From: Shimia sp.
Lineage (GTDB): Bacteria > Pseudomonadota > Alphaproteobacteria > Rhodobacterales > Rhodobacteraceae
Length of the DNA: 64,000 nt
Direction of reading: 5' to 3'
NCBI RefSeq assembly: GCF_022448905.1
Contig: NZ_JAKVCW010000006.1
Location: 62,001-126,000, forward strand
A program made the translations under genes and the position numbers. Of the stretch, positions 19,403 through 27,161 are shown piece after piece. The notes under the pieces are model-generated. The model was given only the letters and a program-made list of their open reading frames with translations. It was not told the origin of the DNA and made no database searches. The first letter of the stretch is position 1. The number at the start of each line of letters is the position of its first letter.

Positions 19403-22375
19403 TCACAAAAGCCCGCTCAGCGGCAGCACCAGCGCAGGGGCGTCTTCAAAGGCCACGGCCTCCATCTCGGTCAAAAGATAGCTGCGACCGTCCGCAATGG
19501 CCCGCACCTGCGCGCCCTCGCGGCTGAATTCATACTCGCTCTGTGTCCCCGGCAAGATCGCCCGATCGGTACCCGGCCCACCATGCAGCAGATCGCCCGG
19601 ACCCCGCGCCACCAGCACATCGTTGCCGCCCATGCCCAACAGCACATCGCGTTTGCCGGTGCCTTCCAGCCGGTTGGTTTCGTCGTCACCAAGGTAAATT
19701 CCGCCGTGCAGGAAAGTATCTTCGGCGCGGTCCTCACTCCAATGTGGGCCGGTGAGGTTATACTCCATCAGCACGTCATGCCGGGGCGTCTTGTCCCCTA
19801 AATACCGCAGATGCCCCCAGCTGCCCCATTTGCTCGGCTTGCCCACATCGGTAAATGCATTGAAGCTCTGCCCGCCCAAACTGCGCCAGCTTGCCAGCAG
19901 CTCTTCATACATCGCGCCCATCTCGGCGCTGGTGCTGAACTCCATGAAAAACGCCGTCAGCGCCGCGTCATTTGCCTCAACACCCACACCCACCGCATGG
20001 TTGCCGCCTTCATACATCACCAGTTTCAGACCATTCTTGCGCGCCACATCGCGGTGATACGGCAGCAGCTTCCCGGTCAGTTCCTTCAACTCCCCCTTGC
20101 GCAGCCACGCCGCCGCCTGCGCCGCCACGCCGTCATGCGCGTGGTCCTCTACATAAGCCGTTAGCGCCGCCCGTTGCAGCCCTTCTGCCGCCCCCGCAGC
20201 CTCGGCCTTTTTGCGCGCGTCCGCCAGCCAGCCGTGCAGCTCTTGCGCGCCTTCATCTTCCAGCCCCAACGTCACGCCAAAATAGCCTGTCACACCGTAA
20301 GCCTCAAACAAGCTCACCGGCGCCGGATTGCCCTCCGCCTGCCACAGCGGCGCCTGCAGAAGTCCCTCTTCAAAGCCGGGCCAGTTGGTGTGTGTCGCAA
20401 TCACACGCGTCAACCGCCCTTCGGCCGCCTCGCCATAAACCTCGCCCCAAATGCGCGCCATCTCTGCGGCGCGCATGCCGGCAAACTGCATCTGCACGTC
20501 CTGGCCTTTACCCCAACGCGCTTCGCCCTCTTTCAAGGCCCATTGCGCCTGCTCAAAGCCCCAGTTCCACATCTCGTTGGAGTATTCGACATGGGCGTTG
20601 AGCGCGGCATCCAGATGGTCGTGCACATAGCTGGCAAAAGCGGTCAGGTAGCCCTCATCCGCCAGATGCGGCATGGTGAACCACGGGTCCGCGCCAATCT
20701 CATTGGCCAGCCGCACCATCACCTCCACCGGCACCCCGCGCCAGCCATAGGTGAAGTCACTCTGCAAAGGCCGCCCGTCCCAGCTGGACTGGGTAGAGCC
20801 ATTCGTCTTCATCCAATCCATAAATCGCACAAGGCGCAGGTCATCGACCACGTTGAGCCAGGCCGGGTTGAACACCGCCCCGGCCTCCGCCAGCATAATG
20901 TAGGGCTGCGCCATCACCTGAATGTCGCGCACATAATCGCCGGTCATATCCGGGTCCGGTTGGCGGATCTTGATGCCCACCGGTCCTTCGCCGGGCGTGA
21001 AGTCAAACCAGATCTCCCCTGGAACCTTGGAGGTCACCCGTGCCCGCCCAGTGAGCTCAATCTCCCCCACGCCTTGCCACGTCACCCGATAGCGCCCGGC
21101 GAGACCGCTGGCCTCTTCCGGCAGGTCGGTCAGGATAAGCGCCTCAACCGACTCGATGTCCTCCGGCACGCCCCAGACCCAGCCATCCTCGTCCAGCAAG
21201 CCGCGCGCATCCAACTCTTCGAAGCTCACGCCGCCCCATTGGCCGGGCAGATGCCCCACCCAAGGCCGTGCAGTTTTCATCACATCGATAAACGGCCGCT
21301 GCGTGGACCAATCGCTGATCCCGCTCAACCCCATGGCCAGCGCCGGATCGGCCAATCCAAGCCCGGCTAGCTGCGGCGCATCTCCCTCTGGCGTGCGAAA
21401 GGGCACACCGGACGGCACCTCCCGGGCCGCCGCTTGCTGCAAAGGTTTCAACACCAGCCGGTGAATTTCATCGCGCACCGCTTCCCAATAGGTGAGCACA
21501 TCCGCATGGATGCTCTCCGGAATATCCAGCACCAAGGGCAGCTCCGCCTCATAGAGACCCACATAAGTGATCGCGGCGGCCAGGAAATAGGTGGTTGGCG
21601 TGCCATGGGGCGCGTCGTCGGTGTAAAACACTTCCGCGTCCAACCCATCCAGCACGCCGCCTTCAATCAGCTCCGCCAAGGTGCTCGCCACCGGGATCAG
21701 GTCAATCTCCGCATCCGGCCGGGCCTCGCGCAGCGCGTCGACATAGTCCTCAAACCACTCATGGTAATCGCCGCTATTGAACCGCTGATACTTGCGCATC
21801 TGCCGCGCACTGGGCGGGAACTTTTTGACCTGACCGCCCATGTCAGCCCAGCCTTCATAGATCGCAATCCGTATCGGTCCCACGGCACTCTGCATGGTGT
21901 CGATCACCTCCAGCGTGGCCGACAGCGGCGAAGCATTGTCCGGGTTGTCGCCATGGAAGGCTTTGTCGGCGTCTTGATACTGAATGAAGTTCGCCGGGGT
22001 GATCACAATCGTATCCCAGTCCACGTCGGCAAAGTTGCGATAGTCCCGCGTCCAGCCACGTTCTACATCGCCAAATCGCCATCCGGCGCTGGGTGTTTCA
22101 CTCTTTGCAAAATCGCGCAGAAAGCCCCATTGCCCGTCCAGTTTTAATTCCGTGCCTGCCGCCACTGCCATTTGGCTTAACCAATGTGGCACAGCGGTTT
22201 CATCGGTGTCGGTCAGGTGATGCACCAGGCTGTTGCCAAACACATAAACCGTCTGCGGGGCAGGGGGCTCTGTGGTTTGGGCTGTGTCCTGCGCCGTGGC
22301 AATCTGCGCCGTCACCAAAAGGGAGACCGCCGCAACCGCCGCCCCAAGTCTCTGTTTCAAGGTCTTTGTGAACAC
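19403..22375 (-). CDS. Secreted SGNH-esterase / clan GH-A-like glycosidase / RTX-repeat protein
   Basis: A 990-aa exported protein. The GTG at 22375 follows AGGAGG and gives a clean signal peptide (about residues 1-29, ending ATAQ); an upstream TTG at 22435 would extend the N-terminus by 20 residues. Residues about 40-280 look like an SGNH/GDSL hydrolase: FGNS with Ser49, TPAN with Asn129, and D254-A-P-H257. Residues about 510-860 resemble a clan GH-A barrel: VEYSNEMWN with Glu601 as likely acid/base and MYEGGNH with Glu789 as likely nucleophile. Residues about 889-940 are RTX/hemolysin-type Ca-binding repeats (GMGGNDVL, GGPGTD). It heads the polysaccharide locus, so it may trim or de-esterify the polymer. 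Both catalytic assignments are inferred from motifs only. Confidence 0.65.
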   Translation of the reverse strand: MFTKTLKQRLGAAVAAVSLLVTAQIATAQDTAQTTEPPAPQTVYVFGNSLVHHLTDTDETAVPHWLSQMAVAAGTELKLDGQWGFLRDFAKSETPSAGWRFGDVERGWTRDYRNFADVDWDTIVITPANFIQYQDADKAFHGDNPDNASPLSATLEVIDTMQSAVGPIRIAIYEGWADMGGQVKKFPPSARQMRKYQRFNSGDYHEWFEDYVDALREARPDAEIDLIPVASTLAELIEGGVLDGLDAEVFYTDDAPHGTPTTYFLAAAITYVGLYEAELPLVLDIPESIHADVLTYWEAVRDEIHRLVLKPLQQAAAREVPSGVPFRTPEGDAPQLAGLGLADPALAMGLSGISDWSTQRPFIDVMKTARPWVGHLPGQWGGVSFEELDARGLLDEDGWVWGVPEDIESVEALILTDLPEEASGLAGRYRVTWQGVGEIELTGRARVTSKVPGEIWFDFTPGEGPVGIKIRQPDPDMTGDYVRDIQVMAQPYIMLAEAGAVFNPAWLNVVDDLRLVRFMDWMKTNGSTQSSWDGRPLQSDFTYGWRGVPVEVMVRLANEIGADPWFTMPHLADEGYLTAFASYVHDHLDAALNAHVEYSNEMWNWGFEQAQWALKEGEARWGKGQDVQMQFAGMRAAEMARIWGEVYGEAAEGRLTRVIATHTNWPGFEEGLLQAPLWQAEGNPAPVSLFEAYGVTGYFGVTLGLEDEGAQELHGWLADARKKAEAAGAAEGLQRAALTAYVEDHAHDGVAAQAAAWLRKGELKELTGKLLPYHRDVARKNGLKLVMYEGGNHAVGVGVEANDAALTAFFMEFSTSAEMGAMYEELLASWRSLGGQSFNAFTDVGKPSKWGSWGHLRYLGDKTPRHDVLMEYNLTGPHWSEDRAEDTFLHGGIYLGDDETNRLEGTGKRDVLLGMGGNDVLVARGPGDLLHGGPGTDRAILPGTQSEYEFSREGAQVRAIADGRSYLLTEMEAVAFEDAPALVLPLSGLL

Positions 22376-22560
22376 GCGCCGCGTCCTCCTGGCCTGTTGT
22401 TGGGTCCAATATGGGCGATTTAGGGGGCTGTTCAAAGGGGATTGCTCGGGAATAGGGACCTAGGGTTAGGGTTGAACGAACTACGTAGTCTTACCACCTT
22501 GCCCGTGGCCCCACCCAAAAGGCACTGTTGGTGTCAGATCAGGCAGTTTGGGAGGCATCC

Positions 22561-23805
22561 ATGATCGGCACAGCTCTACCGCAGGACCGGGGGTTTGACA
22601 CCAACCGCTTGGCGCAGCTGTCGGGCTGGATGGATCGATTGGTCACGGATCGCAAATATGCCGGCTGCGGCGCTTTGATTGCGCGCGACGGCGACGTGGT
22701 GTTTGACCACGCCACCGGTCTGCGCAGCATCGCCTCCGGTGCGCCATTTGAGCGGGACACCGTGGCGCGGATTTATTCCATGACCAAACCAGTCACCACA
22801 GTTGCACTGATGATGCTGGTGGAGCGCGGCCTTGTGCATCTGGATGCGCCGGTGTCCAATTTCATTCCCGCCTTCAAAGACTGTCACGCGCTGGTGCCCG
22901 GCGCGTCGACGATGGATCAGGTGGAGCCCTGCGCCACGCCCACGTTGCATCAGTTGGCGACACACACCAGCGGTCTGAGCTACCCGTTTAATCCCGGCCT
23001 GTTGGCCAATCAGATGGACGCGCAGGACCTGATGTTCAAAGCCAACCAGGGCGCACTGGCCGATATGGCGGATCAGGTGGCGGCCCTGACATTGGCGTTT
23101 CAGCCCGGCACGCGCTGGGAGTATTCCGTCAGCATCGACATTCTGGGCCGCGTGATCGAAGTCATCACTGGGCAAAGCCTTGCCGAGTTTTTGCAAAGTG
23201 AAGTTCTCGACCCGCTGGGCATGTCGGAAACTGGATTCTCGGTCATTCCCGGCACAGAGGAGCGGTTTGCCGATCTCTACACGCCGCTTGAGGGCGACGC
23301 GATGGCGCTTAATCAGGCGAAGATCGGCGCGGACACCCTGCGCCTTGTGGACACAACCGACGGCTCGCCCTTCCTCAACGCTTCCATGCACTCTGGCGGC
23401 GGCGGTTTGGTTGGCACCATGGACGATTACCTGCGCTTTGCCGAAATGCTGCGCCGGGGTGGCGCGCTGGGCGACGTGCGTCTGCTGTCCCCGCGCACCG
23501 TGCGCTTCATGACCTCCAATCACCTGCCCGGCGACATCGCCTCCATGGGGCCGATGAGTTTTGCAGAACAGCCGATGGACGGCATGGGCTTTGGTCTCGG
23601 CGGGGCCATCGTGCTTGACCCGGCCCGCGCCCGCTGTCCGGGCAGTGTTGGCGACTTCAGCTGGGGCGGCATGGCCTCGACTTTCTTCTGGATTGATCCG
23701 GTTGAAAAGTTGTCGGTGGTGTTCTTCACACAGCTCTCGCCGTCGAGTTCTTATCCGACCAGGCCACAGCTCAAAGCTTTGGTACATGCGGCTCTGACGG
23801 ACTAA
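22561..23805 (+). CDS. Beta-lactamase-family serine hydrolase
   Basis: A 414-aa class C beta-lactamase / esterase-like protein. The nucleophile motif is SMTK (S-x-x-K) near residue 75; the second motif is Y-S-V in WEYSVSIDILGR near residue 193, in place of the usual Y-x-N. The C-terminal part has GGMASTFFWIDPVEKLSVVFF, which is typical of EstB-like family members. The ATG at 22561 follows GGGAGG by six bases and is chosen over a TTG 33 bases upstream. No clear signal peptide is seen, so it is probably cytoplasmic. It is divergent from the secreted SGNH/GH gene across about 185 bp. Substrate unknown; carboxylesterase activity is the common guess for such proteins. Confidence 0.88.
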   Translation: MIGTALPQDRGFDTNRLAQLSGWMDRLVTDRKYAGCGALIARDGDVVFDHATGLRSIASGAPFERDTVARIYSMTKPVTTVALMMLVERGLVHLDAPVSNFIPAFKDCHALVPGASTMDQVEPCATPTLHQLATHTSGLSYPFNPGLLANQMDAQDLMFKANQGALADMADQVAALTLAFQPGTRWEYSVSIDILGRVIEVITGQSLAEFLQSEVLDPLGMSETGFSVIPGTEERFADLYTPLEGDAMALNQAKIGADTLRLVDTTDGSPFLNASMHSGGGGLVGTMDDYLRFAEMLRRGGALGDVRLLSPRTVRFMTSNHLPGDIASMGPMSFAEQPMDGMGFGLGGAIVLDPARARCPGSVGDFSWGGMASTFFWIDPVEKLSVVFFTQLSPSSSYPTRPQLKALVHAALTD

Positions 23806-23850
23806 AGGTTAACGGCGGGCGAGTGCCAAAATATGCACCTCCGCAAAACA

Positions 23851-23879
23851 GACGTGATACCGACGTAATACCGACGTGG
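23851..23879. repeat. Two and a half tandem copies of an 11-bp repeat
   Basis: GACGTGATACC (23851-23861) is followed directly by GACGTAATACC (23862-23872) and a partial GACGTGG. The array sits in the 85-bp gap between two convergent genes, flanked by an 8-bp inverted repeat, GCCAAAAT (23825-23832) / ATTTTGGC (23880-23887). The set could fold as a bidirectional 3'-end structure. Confidence 0.6.
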
Positions 23880-23890
23880 ATTTTGGCGGG

Positions 23891-24691
23891 TTAACGGGCG
23901 CTTCTCAGCACCACCCGCGCCACCAGATTGAGCGCCAGAAAGAGCACCGCCGCCGCGCAGACAATCGACGGTCCGGCAGGGGTGTCCATCTGATAAGACA
24001 ATCCCAATCCGCCCACTGCCGCCAGCGCCCCAATGCCCGCCGCGCCAAAAGCCATCGCCTCTGGGGAGCGTGCCAACGCGCGCGCCGCAGCCGCCGGAAT
24101 GATCAGCATCGCCACAATCAACAACGCGCCGACAACCTTGATCGCGACAGCCACCACAATGGCGAGGCCGAGCGTCATAAGTTGTTGTTCTCGCTTAGGA
24201 TTGATCCCGCTTGCATAGGCCAGTCCACGGTTCACAGTCGAGGTCAAAAGCGCCTGCCAGCGCCAGGCCATCAGCCCGATTACAATAGCCGCGCCGATCC
24301 AGATCACCAGCAGGTCAACCTTGCTCACTGCGAGGATGTCGCCGAACAGATAGGAGTTCAGATCCAGCCGAATACCCCGCAAAAACGACACCGCCACTAG
24401 GCCAAACGCCAGCGCAGAATGCGCCAAAACGCCCAGAATCGTGTCCACGCCATAGCCTTTTTCCGACAGGTTGGACACGGTCAACGCCATCGCCAAAGCC
24501 ACCCCAAGCGCCCCGATGAAAACCGATACACCAAACCCCAAAGACAGCGCCACCCCAAGGATCGCCGCATGCGCCGTCGCGTCGCCAAAATAGGCCATGC
24601 GGCGCCACACAACAAAGCAGCCCAAGGGGGCAGCCGCCAAGGCGACGCCCACGCCTGCAAAGAGCGCGCGGATCAGGAAGTCGTCAAACAT
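23891..24691 (-). CDS. znuB: High-affinity zinc ABC transporter, membrane permease
   Basis: A 266-aa ABC-3 family permease with about eight membrane helices. The ATG at 24691 (MFDDFLIRALFAGVG) lies one base past the ZnuC stop; earlier in-frame ATGs fall inside znuC and give a non-homologous extension. Family features are PLGCFVVWRRMAYFGDATAHAAILGVAL near the N-terminus, the ATP-binding-protein contact loop typical of ZnuB/TroC, and ALLIVAMLIIPAAAARALA late in the protein. It imports zinc together with ZnuC and ZnuA. It is the last gene of the zur-znuC-znuB operon. Confidence 0.95.
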   Translation of the reverse strand: MFDDFLIRALFAGVGVALAAAPLGCFVVWRRMAYFGDATAHAAILGVALSLGFGVSVFIGALGVALAMALTVSNLSEKGYGVDTILGVLAHSALAFGLVAVSFLRGIRLDLNSYLFGDILAVSKVDLLVIWIGAAIVIGLMAWRWQALLTSTVNRGLAYASGINPKREQQLMTLGLAIVVAVAIKVVGALLIVAMLIIPAAAARALARSPEAMAFGAAGIGALAAVGGLGLSYQMDTPAGPSIVCAAAVLFLALNLVARVVLRSAR

Positions 24692-24692
24692 A

Positions 24693-25451
24693 TCAATAGG
24701 ATCCGTGGTCGTGCCCGCAATCATGCGCATCGTCATGATCGTGGTGATGGTGGTGGTCATGCTCGTGCCGATAGAGCGCGAGCGCGCCATGGGTGCCGGT
24801 GCCAAAAAGCGCGCGATATTCTGGTGCCGAGGCGACAATTTCCGGCGTGCCGTGACAGCACACATGGCCATTCAGACAGACCACACGGTCCGACGCGCTC
24901 ATCACCACATGCAGCTCGTGACTGACCATGAGCACCGCCGCCCCGGTGTCTTGGCGCACTTGCTCGATTTGGGTGTAAAGATCCGCTGACCCCGGTTGGT
25001 CCAAGCCAGTGGTCGGCTCATCCAGAATGAGCAGGTCCGGCTTGTCCATCAACGCTCGCGCCAACAGCACACGCTGAAACTGCCCGCCGGACAGGCCAGC
25101 CATCGGACGATCCTGCAACCCATCCGCGCCAACCTGTTGCAGCGCCGCTTGAATGTCCGCCGCACTGCGCCGCTTGGGCAGAGACAAAAAACGCGCCGCC
25201 GTAAGTGGCATGGTCGCATCAATGGCAAGTTTCTGCGGCACATAGCCAATCCGCATGCCTGCGGCTTTCAGAATGGTGCCGCTGTCCGGTTTCAGGGCCC
25301 CGATGATACAGCGCAGCAAGGTCGACTTGCCGCTGCCGTTGGGCCCCACAATGGTGACAATCTCACCCTTGTCTATTGTCAGCGCAACGTTGGCCAAGGC
25401 CTGATGGTTGCCCTGTTGCACCGACAAGCCGTTGACAGTCACCAGCCTCAT
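24693..25451 (-). CDS. znuC: Zinc ABC transporter, ATP-binding protein
   Basis: A 252-aa ATPase of the zinc importer. The Walker A is GPNGSGKSTLL (about residue 38), the signature is LSGGQFQRVLLARAL, and the Walker B is PDLLILDEPTTGLD. The C-terminal tail is rich in His and Asp (HEHDHHHHHDHDD), which suggests intracellular metal sensing or buffering and is common in ZnuC. The ATG at 25451 overlaps the Zur stop (ATGA), so translation is coupled; an upstream in-frame start would lie inside zur. Confidence 0.96.
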   Translation of the reverse strand: MRLVTVNGLSVQQGNHQALANVALTIDKGEIVTIVGPNGSGKSTLLRCIIGALKPDSGTILKAAGMRIGYVPQKLAIDATMPLTAARFLSLPKRRSAADIQAALQQVGADGLQDRPMAGLSGGQFQRVLLARALMDKPDLLILDEPTTGLDQPGSADLYTQIEQVRQDTGAAVLMVSHELHVVMSASDRVVCLNGHVCCHGTPEIVASAPEYRALFGTGTHGALALYRHEHDHHHHHDHDDAHDCGHDHGSY

Positions 25452-25930
25452 ACGGCGGTCTCCGTGTCGCGACAGGTCGGGCACATTCCCTCAGCCTCAA
25501 CAATGGTGTTTTCGATCTTAAATCCAATTTTTTCAGCCACTTCGCCGAGTGTGGACTGCAAAGGTGCTGCGGTTTCAGCTACAGTTTCACATTCGCGGCA
25601 GATCAAGAAAACCGGGGTGTGAGAGTCTCCCGGATGGGCACAGGCGATGTAGGCGTTGAGCTTTTGGATTTTGTGGGCAAAGCCATTGGCCACCAGGAAA
25701 TCCAGCGCGCGGTAGACCACCGGTGGCTGCGCGGCGAAGCCTTCATCTGACAACATGCCAAGGATGTCATAGGCTCCCATAGCGCGATGTTCCTGCAGCA
25801 GGATTTCCAGCACACGCCGCCGGCCTTTGGTGAGCCGCAGCCCTTGCGCTTCGCAGGCGTCCTCGGCGGCTTTCATACCACCGCCGACACAGGCTGCGTG
25901 ATCGTGCTGTCCAAAGCCCACTGTTTGCAT
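25448..25930 (-). CDS. zur: Zinc uptake regulator (Fur family)
   Basis: A 160-aa Fur-family repressor that in the zinc-bound form shuts off uptake genes. The winged helix spans about residues 25-95 (GLRLTKGRRRVLEILL, PPVVYRALDFLVANG), followed by the dimerisation domain. Two CxxC pairs, C111/C114 and C150/C153, are placed as in Zur structural zinc sites. It is the first gene of zur-znuC-znuB and divergent from znuA with an operator-like palindrome between, so it is probably autoregulated. Confidence 0.95.
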   Translation of the reverse strand: MQTVGFGQHDHAACVGGGMKAAEDACEAQGLRLTKGRRRVLEILLQEHRAMGAYDILGMLSDEGFAAQPPVVYRALDFLVANGFAHKIQKLNAYIACAHPGDSHTPVFLICRECETVAETAAPLQSTLGEVAEKIGFKIENTIVEAEGMCPTCRDTETAV

Positions 25931-25957
25931 GTCGCCTCTCCACTCAAAAGGATGACT

Positions 25958-25972
25958 TGATATAGTATAACA
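25958..25972. promoter_or_regulatory. Putative Zur operator between zur and znuA
   Basis: TGATATA-G-TATAACA is an odd-centred inverted repeat with six of seven arm positions matching. It is the most AT-rich part of the 87-bp divergent intergenic region and resembles the AT-rich palindromic Zur boxes known in bacteria. Placement 28 bases before zur and 46 before znuA would let one site control both directions. Confidence 0.6.
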
Positions 25973-26017
25973 TTTGCACTAGAGCCAGCGCAAATATTCA
26001 AACCAGAGGATACCCTC

Positions 26018-27157
26018 ATGCGAATCATCAGCGCGGCCCTCGCGGCCTCTCTTGTAGCATTTTCCGCGCAGGCCGATGCCCCAAAGGTGGTGACAGATAT
26101 TGCGCCGATTCAAGCGCTTGTTGCCAAGGTGATGGACGGGGTCGGCACCTCCAAGCAGCTTCTTCCTGCCAATGTCTCACCGCATGACTACGCCATGCGC
26201 CCATCCGAGGCTCGCGCGCTGCAAAACGCCGAGCTGGTGATTTGGGTTGGGGCCGAACTGACCCCAATGCTGGAGGATTCGATTGAGTCTTTGGCGAGTG
26301 AGGCTGCGACGCTGGAACTGCTGCATCTGAATGGCACGCGCGAATTGGAGTTCCGGGAAAGCGAGACCTTTATCGAGATGTCTCTGGGTGGCAAAGATCC
26401 TCACAATCACGGTGATGATCACCACGACGAGCATGAAGAACATACAGATCATGGCGACCACGACGACCACGACGAGCATGATGATCACGATAAGCATAAT
26501 GACCATGCTCATGAGGATCACGCTGATGAGGATCACGACGATCATGAAAAGCATGAAGATGAAGAACATGCGGAGCACAAAGAAGGTCACGACGATCATC
26601 ACGATGAACACGACGCACATGGTTCCCATGACGGTCACAGCCACGAGGGTGTCGACCCACACGCCTGGCTTGATCCTGAAAACGCCCGTTTCTGGGCCAG
26701 CGCAATTGCCTTGAAGCTTTCTGAAATCGACCCGGGCAACGCGGCGGCCTATCGCGCCAACGCCGCGGATCTGGATGCGGAACTGGCCGCTCTCACGACA
26801 TCGATTTCAGAACAACTGGCGCCGCTTCAGGGCAAAGGCTTTGTGGTGTTTCACGATGCCTACCAGTATTTCGAAACCCGGTTTGACCTCGCGGCGTCCG
26901 GTGCTTTCTTGAACGGCGATGGCGCATCGCCAAGTGCAGCGCGTTTGGCGTCCATCCGAGATGTGCTGACCGACAACAACATCACCTGTGTCTTCACAGA
27001 GCCGCAGTTCAATGACGACATCGTGAAAGCGATCAGCGAAGGTCTCGATCTGCATTCTGAGGAGTTGGACCCAACCGGCGCCAAGCAGGACGCACCAAAT
27101 TATGTGGACCTGATCCAGACTTTGGCCAACCAGTTTGAGGCCTGCCTGTCGCACTAA
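26018..27157 (+). CDS. znuA: Zinc ABC transporter, periplasmic zinc-binding protein
   Basis: A 379-aa cluster A-I substrate-binding protein with a signal peptide (residues 1-19). Conserved zinc ligands appear as NVSPHDY near residue 56, the His of GVDPHAWLDP (about 215), FHDAYQYF, and the late FTEPQFND. Between the lobes, residues 129-209 form a charged loop containing 28 His among 81 residues with Asp and Glu filling most of the rest, far longer than usual ZnuA loops. GAGG lies eight bases before the ATG. It is divergent from zur-znuCB and ends five bases before the stop of the convergent peptide-binding protein gene. Confidence 0.96.
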   Translation: MRIISAALAASLVAFSAQADAPKVVTDIAPIQALVAKVMDGVGTSKQLLPANVSPHDYAMRPSEARALQNAELVIWVGAELTPMLEDSIESLASEAATLELLHLNGTRELEFRESETFIEMSLGGKDPHNHGDDHHDEHEEHTDHGDHDDHDEHDDHDKHNDHAHEDHADEDHDDHEKHEDEEHAEHKEGHDDHHDEHDAHGSHDGHSHEGVDPHAWLDPENARFWASAIALKLSEIDPGNAAAYRANAADLDAELAALTTSISEQLAPLQGKGFVVFHDAYQYFETRFDLAASGAFLNGDGASPSAARLASIRDVLTDNNITCVFTEPQFNDDIVKAISEGLDLHSEELDPTGAKQDAPNYVDLIQTLANQFEACLSH

Positions 27158-27161
27158 GGCG

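Noticed and set aside
26402-26644. Repetitive CAT/GAT codon tract as a DNA repeat element
   Set aside because: It stays in frame and encodes the His/Asp-rich ZnuA loop, so it is coding rather than a separate repeat.
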